Positions 42,690-54,665 of a stretch of 64,000 bases of DNA are shown here, piece by piece. The stretch's first letter is position 1, and the number at the start of each line of letters is the position of its first letter. The position numbers were made by a program, and so were the translations under genes. The DNA lies in assembly GCA_944472135.2 (NCBI GenBank), contig OX235270.1, positions 144,661,632 through 144,725,631 of the forward strand, read 5' to 3'. A model generated the notes under the pieces. The model did no database searches. It saw only the letters and a program-made list of their open reading frames with translations, and was not told the DNA's origin. The stretch comes from Trichobilharzia regenti (taxonomy: Eukaryota; Platyhelminthes; Trematoda; Strigeidida; Schistosomatidae).

Positions 42690-43080
42690 TGTTATGTGAT
42701 ATAATAGGATGAGTAATAGTGAGGTTAGGCAGATAATGTTAGGTAAAGATGGAAAATCAATCAATAAGGTTGTCTAGCTACATTGATTGATATTGGCTAA
42801 CCAACGTGTTACATACGTCTAGCCATAGCCATCCTCAACGCGCAATCTTAGATGACATAGGATCAGCTTGGAAAAGAACTAGTGGTGGACAAAACAAAAT
42901 ATTGAAGCAACCCATGAAATTATTGGTAGTTATTTTGAGCTATGTAGGGAGGTGTAGGCTGTCTAGTTGGGGCCCACGGAATGCTCGAACCAATGGTTGG
43001 AGACAGTTGGTGATATGACTGGCTAGAATCGCCCTCAATCGCGAAGATGCATTCACTCTGTGCGACCTCCTGTACCCATT
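42690..43080 (+). repeat. Interspersed repeat, family D, copy 2
   Basis: Shares gatataataggatgagtaat, gtgaggttaggcaga, gacataggatcagct and ggaaaagaactagtggtgg with 29735-30150. It abuts the RTE fragment that starts near 43090. Confidence 0.6.
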
Positions 43081-43089
43081 AAACCTAAA

Positions 43090-44330
43090 TTTTTTCATGT
43101 TACACTACGGATAATTATTGAACAGAGCTTGAAATGGCAGTCACCTCTCTATCTCAACTTCATCGACTTTGAAAAGGCCTTCGGCAGCGTCGATCAAGAG
43201 GTGATTTGGAAACTACTTCTTCACTACGAGGTGCTGCCGACAATTATACATCTCATCCAACAGTTGTACGACAATGCTGCATGCCAAGTAGTCCACAACG
43301 GGAAACTCACGGAATCCTTCTAAATGAAGACGGGAGTAAGACAAGGCTGACTCGCTGATTACTGTCTCCAATGATTAATTTCCTGATTATGGTAGACTGG
43401 ATAATACAGCAGACAGCGGGTAATGAGTAAACAGGCATCAAATGCACGCACACATAAAAAACTTGGAGGGTCTGGACTTCGCCGATGATATATTTGTGAT
43501 ATCCCTAGAACTGGAAGATATGCAAGAGAAAAGTAACAAGCTGGCAGAACAAGCATCAAAGATAGGACTTCAAGTGAACATAGACAAAACAGAGGTGATG
43601 AAGATTCCTGGCCAACACCAACAGCGACAACAACAACAGATAACAATCAGCCAGAATAAATGGGAGGAACCTGAAAGAAACAACCTCCTTCACCTACCTG
43701 GGAAGCATCGTTTCAACTACAGGCGGAACTGACGAGGATATCAAAGCCAGAATCGGAAAATCAAGACAAGCTTTGATTATTCTCAAGCTTATATGGAAAT
43801 CAACAGCACTACTCAGCATGAATATAATCAGATGCGAATTTCCAACTTCAATGTGAATCCAGTGCTACTTAACATACGGATCAGAGGCTTGACGTGGCGT
43901 CAAGAAGGCCGCTTCGAACAAACTACAGACCTTCATCAGCAGATGTCTTCACTCAATACTTCGCACAAGATCAGATGGCCGGCCAGAAAAGATTAACAAC
44001 AGGGATCTCTTGAATAGAACCAACCAGGAACCAATTTTTCAACAAATATTTAGGACTAAATAGAGGTGGATTGGCCAAACTCTGAGAAAACAAGCCGTCA
44101 AGTGACATCACACGCCAGGCCCTCTCTTAGAGTGGAACCCCAAACAAGAGGCGGTGAGTTGGTCATGAGTGCGAGGGTGACATGAAGGAGGAGATCATGT
44201 GAAGAGGAGATGAAAGCATGTGGGCAGACGTGGAGTCAGGTGAAAACTTTGGCAGAGAACTTAACGCGATGGAGACGTACGTCTGAAGCCCTTTGTTACT
44301 CTAGTAATTAAAGGAAACGATAATATAATA
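43090..44330 (+). pseudogene. RTE copy, 5'-truncated
   Basis: The first 230 bases are nearly identical to the intact element: TLRIIIEQSLKWQSPLYLNF, FEKAFGSVDQEVIWKLL (motif A retained apart from G for D). A stop replaces the motif B start. The FADD box reads LDFADDIFVIS at about 43470-43503. Later parts are frame-broken, and the tail ends at about 44330 with AATAAT repeats. Confidence 0.85.
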
Positions 44331-45490
44331 ATAATTCTTTCCTTCTCCCCCCACGTCTCCGCTTATTATTGTTGCTTTGAATATCTTTTTTCTTTCTTTG
44401 TGTGCTGCATGGAGTGTAGCACCTCAAAATGCTGTACTTCTGTGCAGAGTTCCATGTTGAAACAAGTCAGTCAGTCATGCAATACACTACTCACAAAATC
44501 TTATCAGTAGAATCTGCTGTACGACTACTAGTAGTCAACAGGAGATAAAATGCATAAAATGACGACGCTGAAGCGTTTATCCATTCAGTTGAGTTAGCTG
44601 AAGACGATCACAGGAAATCGTGCACACAAACAGATAACTTGTTTGGTAATATTATGATCCTTTACGTGTGTACCTGCCTGCTAAATCCAAGTAAGATGGT
44701 AGAAAAATTAATGTGTATTCAGAGCATGACCTTTACAGATCTACTGTTCAAATTCATAGCTCTTCCTGCTTTTAATAAAACACTTTTTTTTAGCTGTCTC
44801 TTGGTTTTGTATCGAACTGAAATAAATTTTCTTACTTACTGACTTAAAAAGCCATTTATTAAATAAACCGCTGGTATGCGGTACTAACCATTTAAAACAA
44901 TTGTCTCAATGGCGGAAATTTAAAAAAATAAATTATTGGAAACACAATCCAAAAGGTGTCAGTACACAAATGACTATTATCATCATTATTTTCTCAAAGA
45001 AGATAAATGTCTAAAAGTTAATATGTAAACGTGCAATTTCTTTTTATGCCGACAAAATAACATAAATACTGACGGTGAATTTAACATTTAAACATTTGAA
45101 TTGCATAACATAACCGATGCTATTCAGTCCTTTAATAATAATAATTTCTGGTAGTGCTGTCTAAGCTAGTCAGGTCGTCAACCAACGACGAATATTACGC
45201 GAATTGACAACTTCATAAAACTCCCCCACAATCAATCATTTGTAAATACACATCTACTAGACATTAGCGCAGTAGATAAGTCAAAACCTGAAAATGTTAT
45301 TTCAATAGATAAGACAACTGTAGTTTATGTAAGAGCACAATATGGATTTGTACTGCGATGATGAAAAAGATGACAATATTACTTAACCAAATCAGAAACG
45401 GAAGCTTTACAAAACTTTAATAATAAAAGTAAGAAAATATTGAAGGGTAAAATCTCACCTACTTTACTAGTTCGCTAGTTTTCAGCCAGT
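44331..45490. other. Intronic sequence, nothing recognised
   Basis: More than 1.1 kb of AT-rich sequence without recognised features. Frame 44639-44842 has no domain. Confidence 0.3.
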
Positions 45491-45494
45491 TCCA

Positions 45495-46740
45495 AGTCAG
45501 GGAAAAGAGTTATGCTTGGGTGTGGGGCTAGCAAACTTAACCCGGAAAATCAACCCGATCGCTACAGAAACCTCAAAGCACAACAAAAATATGAGTAAAA
45601 ACCTCATTCTTCAGTAGAGCTATGGACACGCAACGGCGCAAGCTGGTGGAATCCTTTCGGAAGCCAGTCATCCAGCCAATGTCCTCTTTCGATGAAAGCA
45701 AAAATAAAAATCGAGACGTGGAATGCTCGTACAACTTACGAAGCTAAAAAGGTTGCCCAAGTAGACAAAAAAGTGAGGAAATATGTCATGGAAGTGCTTA
45801 GAACCTGCAAGTGCAGGTGGAGTGGATATGGGGTGTCAGTAATCTACTCCGGTCACCTAGACGACAAACACGAGCACACTGAGGTAGTGAGTATCTATCA
45901 TTGTGTCACCAACATCAGACAAAGCTTTGATGAATTGAGAACCCATCTCCTCCCTCAGAACTATGACAGCAAGATTCAACTCAGAAGGAAGGTTACAATC
46001 ATCCAATGTTAAGCACCTTAAAATAACTCGGAATAAGACGAGAAAGAAGATTTCTACAGACAACTGCGAACAGCACTGGACAACATCCCAAACGGTAACC
46101 TCAAAATCCTAATGGGAGATATGAGTGCCAATCCAAATGGAAGTGGATAATACAAGAAGAGAATTCATCATAGGTCAAGAGGCTCTCACTCACCAAAATG
46201 ACTGAGAACGAAGAACTCTTCGCAGACTTCAGCAGTTTTTATGACTTGGTGATCGAAAACAGCGTGTACAAACACGAAGATATACCAAAGGCAACACTGA
46301 TTCCACCTGACAGACATACCAAATATCAGACAGACTTCATCTGAATGCTACTTCAGGAAGTGGAGATGCAGCCTGTTGAACACAAAGTGGAGAAGTGGAG
46401 CAAATGTGAGCTCAGACCGTCATCTAGTTCAAGGAAACTTCAAGGTGAAGCTGAAATCCATGAAAACAAATGGAGACAGATCACTTTGATTCAAGTTCAA
46501 CAATCAGAAACTGAAGGACAAAACTACAAGGGATACCTTCACTACAGATCAGAACAGAGGAAAGTCGGAGACGCTATATAGTATCACTGGGGAAACGTGT
46601 GTGTGGAAGAAAACTGGAACTCTCTGTGGGTGATGTTCAAGGGGCCAGCTAAACAGGACCGAAAAAAATAAGACAAGATGTAGATGTGCTGTTGAAGCCC
46701 CATGTTCCACCTAGAACCTAAGGGAACAATCATAATAAAA
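45495..46740 (+). mobile_element. RTE internal-deletion derivative (5' half joined to 3' tail)
   Basis: Begins with the leader (ggtgtggggctagcaaac, then cgctacagaaacctcaaag). It runs through a decayed endonuclease (WNARTTYEAKKVAQ at 45720-45765, YSGHLDDKHEHTE at 45847-45885), and continues to the MLLQEVEMQPVEHK block. It then jumps near 46660 directly to the 3' end (gttgaagccccatgttccac) and an AATAA tail. All of the reverse transcriptase is missing. Confidence 0.75.
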
Positions 46741-47404
46741 TACCCGCTAAATTAGATGATTCAACAGTGCTGTTAGACAAATCAGATTACTTTACAATAG
46801 TGAGTGTCCATATATAGACGGTGAGTTCAAATGGTTCAACTTAATGCCTGAAATTTAGTAACTTCAATGGGAGGTATGATGTTGTCAAAGTTCATAAACC
46901 AAGACACCTCATTAGACCAATATTCCAACTTTTGAAGTGTTTAAATACTTAGCTATGGCAATTTAGATTTATTGATCCTTATGATCTTTAACAGAGATTG
47001 AATGATTGAAAATTAGGTGTGGAAGAAAAATGGTTAGTTTCGGTACCATCAGTTTTTATACACAAGTGTCAACAAATATGACTCTAAAAATAAACAAGAA
47101 AGAACTCCTTTCTGGACAGAAACTTGGACTCAGAACCAAAGTAACAACAGAAGACATGCTGTTATCAGTGCATCTGTGTCTGACACCTACAGTATTTAAA
47201 TTTAAGAGAAAAACATATAAATAAGTTTAGGGAATTCTCATGGGGTTACCTATGACCCAAATTTTAGCAGATAAATCCCATGACGGTAGGGAAGAGTCAC
47301 CTGTTTCATCTCCACACCCAAAATATGAGGAAGCTATGCTGATAGGTTTTTTTTGGACATATCTCAACAACATAGAGAATTCAATTCAAGTGCCAGTTTG
47401 CAGG
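46741..47404. other. Intronic sequence, nothing recognised
   Basis: No gene or repeat was identified in this stretch. Confidence 0.3.
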
Positions 47405-47665
47405 GATTTGATTGGTCACAGAATTTACTTATGAGCTGATATCAGTTATAGTATTGGAGAGCCAACTGTTTCATCAGACTAGTTTAGACTCCTCATCAGT
47501 ACGCACCCACCACCAGGGTTCTAAGCCAGGACCTTCTGGTTATAAGGCGAGCTAGCTCGTAGACCATTAAGCCACTGGGAATCGATCCAATGGCCAGAAC
47601 ATGAATTCTAACCTCTGCCAATTCACGATATAGCGCGACCACTTCGCAATGTCTTCTTCGATTAA
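47405..47665 (-). repeat. Dispersed 401-bp-type monomer, partial and decayed
   Basis: Minus strand: tRNA-like head with weakened B box, and the ribozyme remnant gtactgatgaggagtctaaac. It ends near 47665, where the shared gcgaccacttcgcaatgtct segment is followed by unrelated sequence. Confidence 0.7.
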
Positions 47666-47744
47666 TTGTCTTCGAAAAGTGATCCAGTAAATAGTACTGT
47701 TTCACTATGTAATTAATTAAATTAATATGATGACTGAATACTCT

Positions 47745-48765
47745 TCAGACAAGTAATCCACAACGGGAAACTTACGGAAGCCTTCGAAGTGAGGACGGGA
47801 GTGAGGCAAGGCTGTCTACTATCGCCAATGATCTTCCTCATTGCAGTAGATTGGATAATGTGATAGACAACGGGCTATGAGAAAACAGGAATAAAATGGA
47901 CTCACACAAAGAACTTGCAGGATCTTCGCCGATGATATATGTCTGATTTCCCACAAACTGGAAGATATGCAGGTGAAAAGCAACAAGTTGGCAGAACAAG
48001 CATCAAAGATAGGACTACTTTCAGGTGAACATAGATAAAACAGAGGTGATGAAGATTCCTAGCCAACATCAACAACAACAACAACAGACAGCAATCAGCA
48101 TAAACGGGAGAAACCTGAAAGAAACAAACTCCATCACCTACCTGGGAAGTATCGTTTCAACTACAGGCCAACGGAACTGACGAGGATATCAAAGCCAGAA
48201 TCGGAAAAGCAAGGCAAGCTTTCATTACTGTTAAGTCTGTGTGAAGATCAACAGCAATTAGCATCAGAAATAAGATCCGGATCTTCAATTCCAATGTGAG
48301 GCCAGTCAGTGCTACTATACGGATCAGAGACTTGCACTGTGTATCATAAAGAGCATCTCAAACAAACTACAGACCTTCATTTACAGTTGTCTTCGCTCAA
48401 TACCACTCAAGATCAGATGGTCAGAGAAGAACAGCAACAAGGCTCTCTGGGAGCGAACAAACCAGGAACCGATTGTGAAACAAATAGGCAGGAAGAAATG
48501 GAGATGGATTGGCCATACGCTGAGGAAACCACCAAAACACATCACTAGACAAGCCATTTCTCGAGTGGAACCCGAAAGGGAAGAGGCGAGTTGGTCGTCA
48601 GTTCAAGGGTGACTTGGAGGAGGTGATGTGAAGAGGAAATGAAAGCATGTGGGCAGACTTGGAGCCAGGTGAAAAAGTTGGCAGAAAACCGAAGGCAATG
48701 GAGACTCGGGCGGCCGAAGCCCTATGTTCCTCTAGGAATTAATGGAAATAATAATAATAAATAAT
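47745..48765 (+). pseudogene. RTE copy, 5'-truncated
   Basis: Starts within the motif B region (aagtaatccacaacgggaaa...) and shows VRTGVRQGCLLSPMIFL, then a damaged FADD box and the C-terminal blocks in shifting frames. Ends gccctatgttcctctaggaa with AATAAT repeats at 48750-48770. High nucleotide similarity to the intact copy. Confidence 0.85.
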
Positions 48766-49204
48766 GATATAGCGCTCCAACCGACTTTCTTGACTTATGT
48801 TTGTTGAAGCTTGGTGAACTAAAGTGTATGTTTTCCTAAGAATCGAGACTGTTTTACTCATTTTTGAAGGTAGCAGCATGAGGTGTACATTCAAGTCACT
48901 GACAGCCCGACTGACTATCTACGAAACCGAACTGCGTCCATGAATCGGTGATCGGATAGTAAAAGACATAGGCTAGGCACAATTCAACGACACAGTCCAC
49001 CGACCAACAGTAGAGCTGTACAGCTAAAAACTAATTGAACATTTATTTCAGATTTTATTTGTTAATATGTTCATAATAAATTTTTGGGAAAAAAAAGATG
49101 CGAGAGGAAAAATTATTCTGCTATCAAAGCAGAAAAAGAGAGAAAACTGAAATACTGGACCAACAAACATAATAATAATAAATATAATGGTATGTATGGC
49201 GTAC
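48766..49204. other. Intronic sequence, nothing recognised
   Basis: No feature was recognised up to the donor of the exon ending at 49205. Confidence 0.3.
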
Positions 49205-49316
49205 CTGGGATTCTGTAGGCATCAAACGATGTTTGGCGCAAGAGTATTGTAAGCAGATAGTATAGATTACCCATTTCTCTTTGTTGTGCTGGACTCCATA
49301 CACGTAATTTATGCGT
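49205..49316 (-). CDS. USP9X-like deubiquitinase exon
   Basis: Acceptor tatcctttag|ACGCAT at 49316 and donor CCAG|GTACGC at 49205. Encodes THKLRVWSPAQQREMGNLYY, then LLTILLRQTSFDAYRIP. The hydrophobic NLYYLLTILLRQ helix fits the helical repeat region that follows the catalytic domain in USP9X-like proteases. Phase 0 in and phase 1 out match the neighbouring exons. Confidence 0.72.
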
Positions 49317-49509
49317 CTAAAGGATAAAAATCAGTTATTTACTACTTTATAATCCGTTCAGTAATATAAACAGAGGCAATAAAATCGGATGAAATAAAAA
49401 GGACAATAAATAAAGTTTAGTGACTTAGATGACTGTTTTAAGAAATACACGATATAGTAGTAAGCAAGAGTAATAAAATTAGTGATATACACCGTAGTAA
49501 TGGTTTAAG

Positions 49510-49800
49510 TTTAATCATGAATTCATATCAGGTAGAGAGACGTTGAAGACCAGTGTGTACTGGAGAGTTGTTTCATCCTAGTTTTTGGATCGTTCAGGGA
49601 ACGAACCCTGAAACTTCAGGGTACTTGGCCGAACTCGCTGACACATCAGCCAAGTGGGCCGGAATTCGCTTATTCCTGAACTTTAACTTTTATCAATTCA
49701 CGACTTTAGTGTGACCGCCAGCCAATGTCTTCAGCGAGTATTTGTCATTACAGCCGATGCGGTAGATCCTACTCATCCCGACTTATCAGTAATATTTTGT
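49510..49800 (-). repeat. Dispersed 401-bp-type monomer, decayed
   Basis: The minus strand contains the body, a tRNA-like head with lost boxes, and a ribozyme remnant (plus-strand view: gtactggagagttgtttcatcc). Inactive. Confidence 0.65.
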
Positions 49801-49864
49801 ATGGAATGACATTCAATCAGTCATCCCACCAAAATGAAAACTGCCATTGAATTAAACACCTTAT

Positions 49865-50275
49865 TTATTTGATTGCATGGAGGATTTCATCATGAGCTGA
49901 CATCAGTTAGAGAACCACTGGAAAACCTAAGAGTACTATACAGCTGTTTCATCCTAATTTGGGACTCTTCATCAATACGCACACACCACCAGGGCTGGTT
50001 ACAAGGCGAGCCAGCACGTAGACCATTGAGCCATTGGGACCCGATCCAATGGTTCTTAAATTCTAACTTCTGCCAATTCACGACATAGCGCGACCATTTC
50101 GCAATGTCTTTTTCGATGAGTTACTGCCCCATCCTCGACATGCTGTACCCTACTGGTCACGGCTTCCCACTAGAACCCCAGGTCAACTGCCTGAATAGGG
50201 CCAGTCGCTAGTGAGCATCAGATTAATTTTCAAGTATTGGTTTTTGTAGGGATTTTGTTCGATTGCATGGAGGAT
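49865..50275 (-). repeat. Full-length 401-bp-type monomer
   Basis: Closely matches one array unit (start gattgcatggaggatttcat, end cgattgcatggaggat), so it even overlaps into the next unit by about 16 bases, as a piece of a former tandem would. The ribozyme has changes (core ATGAAGA, helix II GTCC/GGAT, cleavage site TAT), so it should be inactive. Confidence 0.85.
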
Positions 50276-50338
50276 ATGTCAGCTCATGATGAAATCCTCC
50301 ATGCAATCGAACAAAATCCCTACAAAAACCAGTACTTG
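50231..50338. repeat. Foldback at the end of the 49.9-kb monomer
   Basis: Arms 50231-50275 and 50294-50338 are reverse complements with one mismatch around an 18-base spacer. The spacer is itself the reverse complement of the monomer's next bases. The overall plan is the same as at the right end of the array. Confidence 0.88.
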
Positions 50339-50624
50339 AAAACCTTATTTATTTATTCAGTCAGTCAGTCAAATTGGAAACGTTTTCAGTATCGCATGTT
50401 GGACCTTGAAACATAACAAAAAACAAAAACAATGGGATCATAATTAGGTAAGCGAAATTTTTAAATATTTTATAAATCAGTGTAAAAATGAGTATAATAT
50501 GCTCATTTTCGGAGTAATGACATTCACTCATTTACGGAAATCTTAATGGTGTAGAATCCGTTAGCATGATCGATTAGTTATACCACTGGTAAATAAAAAT
50601 GAATATTTTAACTAGGATAACTAG

Positions 50625-51030
50625 GCATATTAAAATTAGCATTCCCTTAGGTCCCAATTGGAACAAAGAGTTTAACTAGCAGAACTCTGTTTCATCTTGT
50701 TCTCTGTAGTCTTTCCCAGACAGCTCCACCACTTCCAAGAAGGTTTCATTTCCTTCCCACTCTCGGACGCCCTACTCGTCATTTCCCATTTGGGTTACAC
50801 TCGAAGGCCCAAATGACGCGTGATGTCACTCATTGGTCTCGTCAACAGATGCTGAGTCCATCTCCATATCTTTCTGCAGGAAGGTATATGTAAACACTGT
50901 TCAAACTGTCAGAGCTGATTGAGATTAAAGTCTGAAGTGTGACCACTGGACGACGCTTTGCAGCATTGCAGTACACCACTAGAAGTGGATGATTCGCCAG
51001 ACACTGGCCACCACTATTCGGTTATAAAGC
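50625..51030 (-). pseudogene. Old RTE-like 3' fragment
   Basis: Minus strand resembles the C-terminal blocks: a stretch equivalent to WRWTQHLLTRPMSDIT, then NPNGK, and the tail ttggaacaaagag-like end near 50640. Strongly diverged, perhaps a different RTE subfamily, as also seen at 26105-26455. Confidence 0.55.
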
Positions 51031-51645
51031 TTTTTTTGCTATCACTCAGTGACCGAGTGCTGAAAACCATAACTATCCAGGCACATAGGCAGTAGGATAC
51101 GATTTAGATACTCTCTAACTTTGACATCGAGTAGCCCAAATTCAAATCGCAGAAATTCAGTTTCTCTTTCTAACAGCTACAAACAAGCACAAAAACTATA
51201 TCCAGCCCACATGTTTAAGTATGGTCATGCATTCCAGAAGTACTACAACTATGAAATGATGGCTTTTCCGCCTCTGTTACAACATTCTGATATTCGGCCT
51301 ATTCTGTAATTCAAATGAATCTTTTCTTTGAACATTTCCATCTTAAGTATCCTAAAGACACTAAGCACAATCGAGAATTCACACTATTGTCCATCAAGTT
51401 AATCTATACACAGTTATCATTTTATTTCTTTTTGTGGTGGTGTGTACGAAGGAACGTTATTCTTATATATTCCCACAGTTCAATTCGACAATAGCAATAG
51501 AATACAATATATCTATTTGACCATTCTATTTCTTATCACTTAATGCAAACTAAAATCACACGCTCAGTGATTGGTTAAAGAATATATATATAAACAGCGG
51601 TTTGATCAATAAAAAGTATACCTTGGCTGCTCTGTCTTGCCTTCT
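51031..51645. other. Intronic sequence, nothing recognised
   Basis: The 62-codon frame at 51121-51309 has no recognised domain. No repeat was recognised. Confidence 0.3.
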
Positions 51646-51649
51646 GTTG

Positions 51650-51845
51650 TTACACTTTGAGTTCCTATTGGAATATAGGACTTCAAGCTTGAGCTTTGAA
51701 GTCCCAGCAACAGTGAAATGTTTCCACGGGGTTAGGTTGCCGGCCTCGTGTTCCACCTTCCTTGTTTGCTAGGTTTAGCTACCGGTGAAGCGGTGTTCAG
51801 GAGGGTGTCGGTGGCTGGGAATCGTTTCCCTCACCACTGTGTATT
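51650..51845 (-). repeat. SINE copy, decayed
   Basis: Minus strand: a weak head (ggtgagggaaacgattccc), body gaggccggcaacctaacccc and tail cctatattccaatagg. No usable A or B box remains. Confidence 0.55.
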
Positions 51846-51949
51846 CTGTGTGTAAACCGCTGGCGCACGTATGCAAAGTACTACTTGGTTATGCATAAAC
51901 ACAGTGTGTAGGATACTTATTCATGAAGATAAGTCTATTAAAAAAACTA

Positions 51950-52035
51950 ACATTTACTTTGTAATTGATGATAATTATATATAATATTATAATATAATAT
52001 ATAATATTATATAATATATATATATATAATATTAT
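51950..52035. repeat. AT-rich palindromic microsatellite
   Basis: TATAAT/ATATTATA repeats directly downstream (on the gene strand) of the exon donor at 52060. It could form cruciform structures, but no function is implied. Confidence 0.8.
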
Positions 52036-52059
52036 AATAATTCATAAACGTAAACATAC

Positions 52060-52327
52060 CCAGTCCGGTGCACTTCCCGTGAAAGAAGAATTACAATCAG
52101 ATGGCTCTGTAGATGCCATTGAATTGGAAACATTCGAATCAATGAAAAAGTTCAACAGTCTTTTAGTTGCTTTTAAATTAGACAAGTGTACAGTGGCATG
52201 TGGACACATTTCAGCATAACCTCGAAGCATAGCGAATAAGGCACCGGCTTCTGTAGTGTTCAGCTATTTGCCCATTATCAAATAAGCCGAGTAGGTAGTT
52301 GATTAGACCTGTCAATGCACCATCAAG
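52060..52327 (-). CDS. USP9X-like deubiquitinase exon with an apparent +1 frame break
   Basis: Acceptor tgcctacag|CTTGATG at 52327 and donor GACTGG|GTATGT at 52060. The first part reads LDGALTGLINYLLGLFDNGQ, in phase with the preceding exon. From 52263 leftward the coding frame shifts by one and reads LNTTEAGALFAMLRGYAEMC, then LKATKRLLNFFIDSN, and leaves in phase with the next exon. The length (268 = 267 + 1) fits exactly one surplus base near 52264. An assembly error, an allele-specific mutation, or an alternative acceptor (aaatag|CTGAAC at 52262) could explain it. Confidence 0.68.
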
Positions 52328-52552
52328 CTGTAGGCAAAAGTGTAGATAAAGCAGAAAATAAAATCGACATCAGCTCCACTGACTATTTATCAACCAATTC
52401 AGTAAACTGAACATGCTTTGTACTATATATACTAAATATTTAATCTCAGCTAGACTAATTGACGATCACATATGCAATCGAAATGTTCTGACCAATAATT
52501 AATTCTGCTATTAAACATGTCACAGACGCTTATTTGTTTTTTATTTTTATGC
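52328..52552. other. Intronic sequence
   Basis: Upstream (gene strand) of the acceptor at 52327. Nothing else was recognised. Confidence 0.3.
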
Positions 52553-52776
52553 ATTTATGTTCCCAGTGGGACATAGAGCTTCAGGCTAGACGCTGAAGCT
52601 TCGGTAGCAATGGTGTTTATTTATACTGATGAGTTGCTAGCCTCATGCCCAACTTCCCTCCTTACCAGTCTTATTACTGGCTCAGCGAGGTAAAGGGGTG
52701 CACCAGCCGGGGACCAAACCCCGGACCACATGAAGTGTGGTTGGCGAGCATCTTACCACTGTACCACCGACGCACA
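52553..52776 (-). repeat. tRNA-headed SINE, copy 7
   Basis: Minus strand: GTGCGTCGGTGGTACAGTGG head with A box, the B box GGTTTGGTCCC (slightly changed), body and tail (plus-strand view: gttcccagtgggacatagag). Confidence 0.82.
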
Positions 52777-53659
52777 CAGACTTATTTAGGAATGCACTAA
52801 ATCCTTTATGCTTATTGCAAAACTGAATCATTTGAGTACGATGGGAATTTGTTTCATTACATATCGTTCACACGTTCTCTCCTTCATTGCTGTATACGAT
52901 TTCCAAGCTGCTAAAAGTTTTGTGGTAGCAACTTTTACAGGACTGAACATAAAGCTCCACCTACACACTGGAAGCTGAGACTGGAACAGAGGATTCTGTT
53001 TTGAAAAAAAAGGAGAAAAAAGTTGAAAAATTTTTGGAGCTTCATCCTCTATTAGATTCACTACCAGCCAGGTGTGGATTAAGAGTATATCGGCGGCCGG
53101 AAATCAAACTAGGACTACGTGAATGGTTGGAAAATACTCTAACACTGGTAATAACTTTTTTGATTTTGATGACTCAATTTTGTTTGTTTGCCTGTTATTT
53201 AATTGCTTATAATTCTTGTATTCATTCAGAACTCTTACATAATTTCGTATTATCTACTTTGTTTCTCTGTGCATCCTGAGTAAAACTCACTCATCAAACT
53301 ATTCATATTATTACATAACTTCTTTTAACAACTGTTTGTGACAACTCATCACATTTGTTACTACCCTAATTTCATTAACACCTAATTTTCTTGACTTGTA
53401 TTACCAATCTTCACCTGTTTAGTTAAAATAACCATAACCAATTGTAATTTTGTTTGACAAACTTGATGTACATATACGCACAAAATAACACATATATATT
53501 TGCGATTGTACAGCTAAGAAAATGAATTCGCCTAAAAGAGACTCTTCGCTGATCTACGTGTTTTGTTTTCATTAATGCCTGGATGGAGATTATCCATGAA
53601 ATGAGACGTACTATTGATCTACCGAAACCTTGCCCATACACTCATTAACTGCGCTTATG
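52777..53659. other. Intronic sequence, nothing firm
   Basis: Plus-strand frame 53001-53279 contains short hydrophobic stretches without a recognised domain. Parts of 53400-53660 may be early Penelope-like sequence. Confidence 0.3.
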
Positions 53660-54350
53660 TTATTCAAGATAAGCGTTAAATGAGTGCGATTTGCTCGGAT
53701 GAATGTATTGATGAGGAATTAAATAATATTAGGCAGTTACTGAGTGAAAACGGTTATCCAGAAAAATCCATTGATAAGAATATGACCAAAAGTCAAGGTA
53801 GCCCCAGGTACCGACAGTTCTGATAAAAAGCCTTATTCTTACAAATTCAGTTCCTTAGGGATAATATCACTGAAATGTTGACACAACGCCTTAGAAATGC
53901 GGTAAAAAGAGCATTTCCTGTCGGTGAATTACGCTGTGTCTTCAAAACCAGCTTGATTTTGTGTTCGGCAGTAAAAGAAAATCCGCCTAATTTCGTCTCT
54001 TCCATGTGTATCTACCAATTTAACTGCTCCTGTGGAGTCAATAAGTTACATAGGTAGTAAAATTAGGCGTGTTTATCGTCGGATTTCCGAGCAAAACCCG
54101 CATCGTGATTAAGTAAAGGACAAACAAAATCCATTCATAGCTCTATTGTATCTCATCTCATGGACACAGAAAACAAAATTGATGTTAACAAGGTGGTTTC
54201 CAATGTCGTCTACCGCAAACCAACTAATCTTAACTTCGTTTACTAAATATTGCTGAGGCAGTTAGGGTCTATATTAAGAAGCCTAATTTGAGCGTACAAA
54301 AGAAGTTAGTCCAGCCATTATCCTTACCATGGCCATCTGGCTTTGAATGA
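53660..54350 (+). pseudogene. Penelope-like element fragment with GIY-YIG region
   Basis: Reads ICSDECIDEELNNIRQLLSE, then NGYPEKSIDKNM (connector). The frame 53875-54057 then gives TQRLRNAVKRAFPVGELRC and MCIYQFNCSCGV (nuclease start); a frame change then restores GSKIRRVYRRISEQ. Ends near 54350. The same family as 61854-62378. Confidence 0.7.
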
Positions 54351-54515
54351 TCCTGAATTTTTGTGGAATTTTCCTAATTTCAGCTGATATTCTATTTGCT
54401 ACTATATCTTTATTATTTATTTATTATTACAATTTAAGCATCTTTAATGAACTGTAATTCCATTGTAATCTTGCTTTACAAATCGATATTATTTAAAAAA
54501 CACTGATATTGTTTA
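54351..54515. other. Penelope-like 3' sequence
   Basis: AT-rich sequence similar to the stretch at 62540-62614, probably 3' untranslated sequence of this family. Confidence 0.4.
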
Positions 54516-54519
54516 CAGG

Positions 54520-54665
54520 ATTTCATCATGAACTGACATTAGTTACAGAAGCATTGGAAAACTTGGGAGTACTGGACAGCTGTTTCGTCCTAGTTTAGGA
54601 CTCTTCATCAGTGCGCACCCACCGGGATTCGAATCCAGGACCTTGCCTTGTAACCAGAAGGTCCT
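54520..54665 (-). repeat. 401-bp-type monomer, ribozyme end only
   Basis: Minus strand: B box GGATTCGAATCC region, then the ribozyme with GCACTG, core ATGAAGA (C3 replaced by A), helix II GTCC/GGAC intact, GAAA, ACAGCTGTC and CAGTAC intact. Only the core base and one helix I base are changed, but loss of C3 should abolish cleavage. Confidence 0.8.

Noticed and set aside
44590..44640. Penelope-type hammerhead near agctgaagacgatcacagg
   Set aside because: A CTGAAGA core and a CGAT/ATCG stem exist, but GAAA is missing after the stem.
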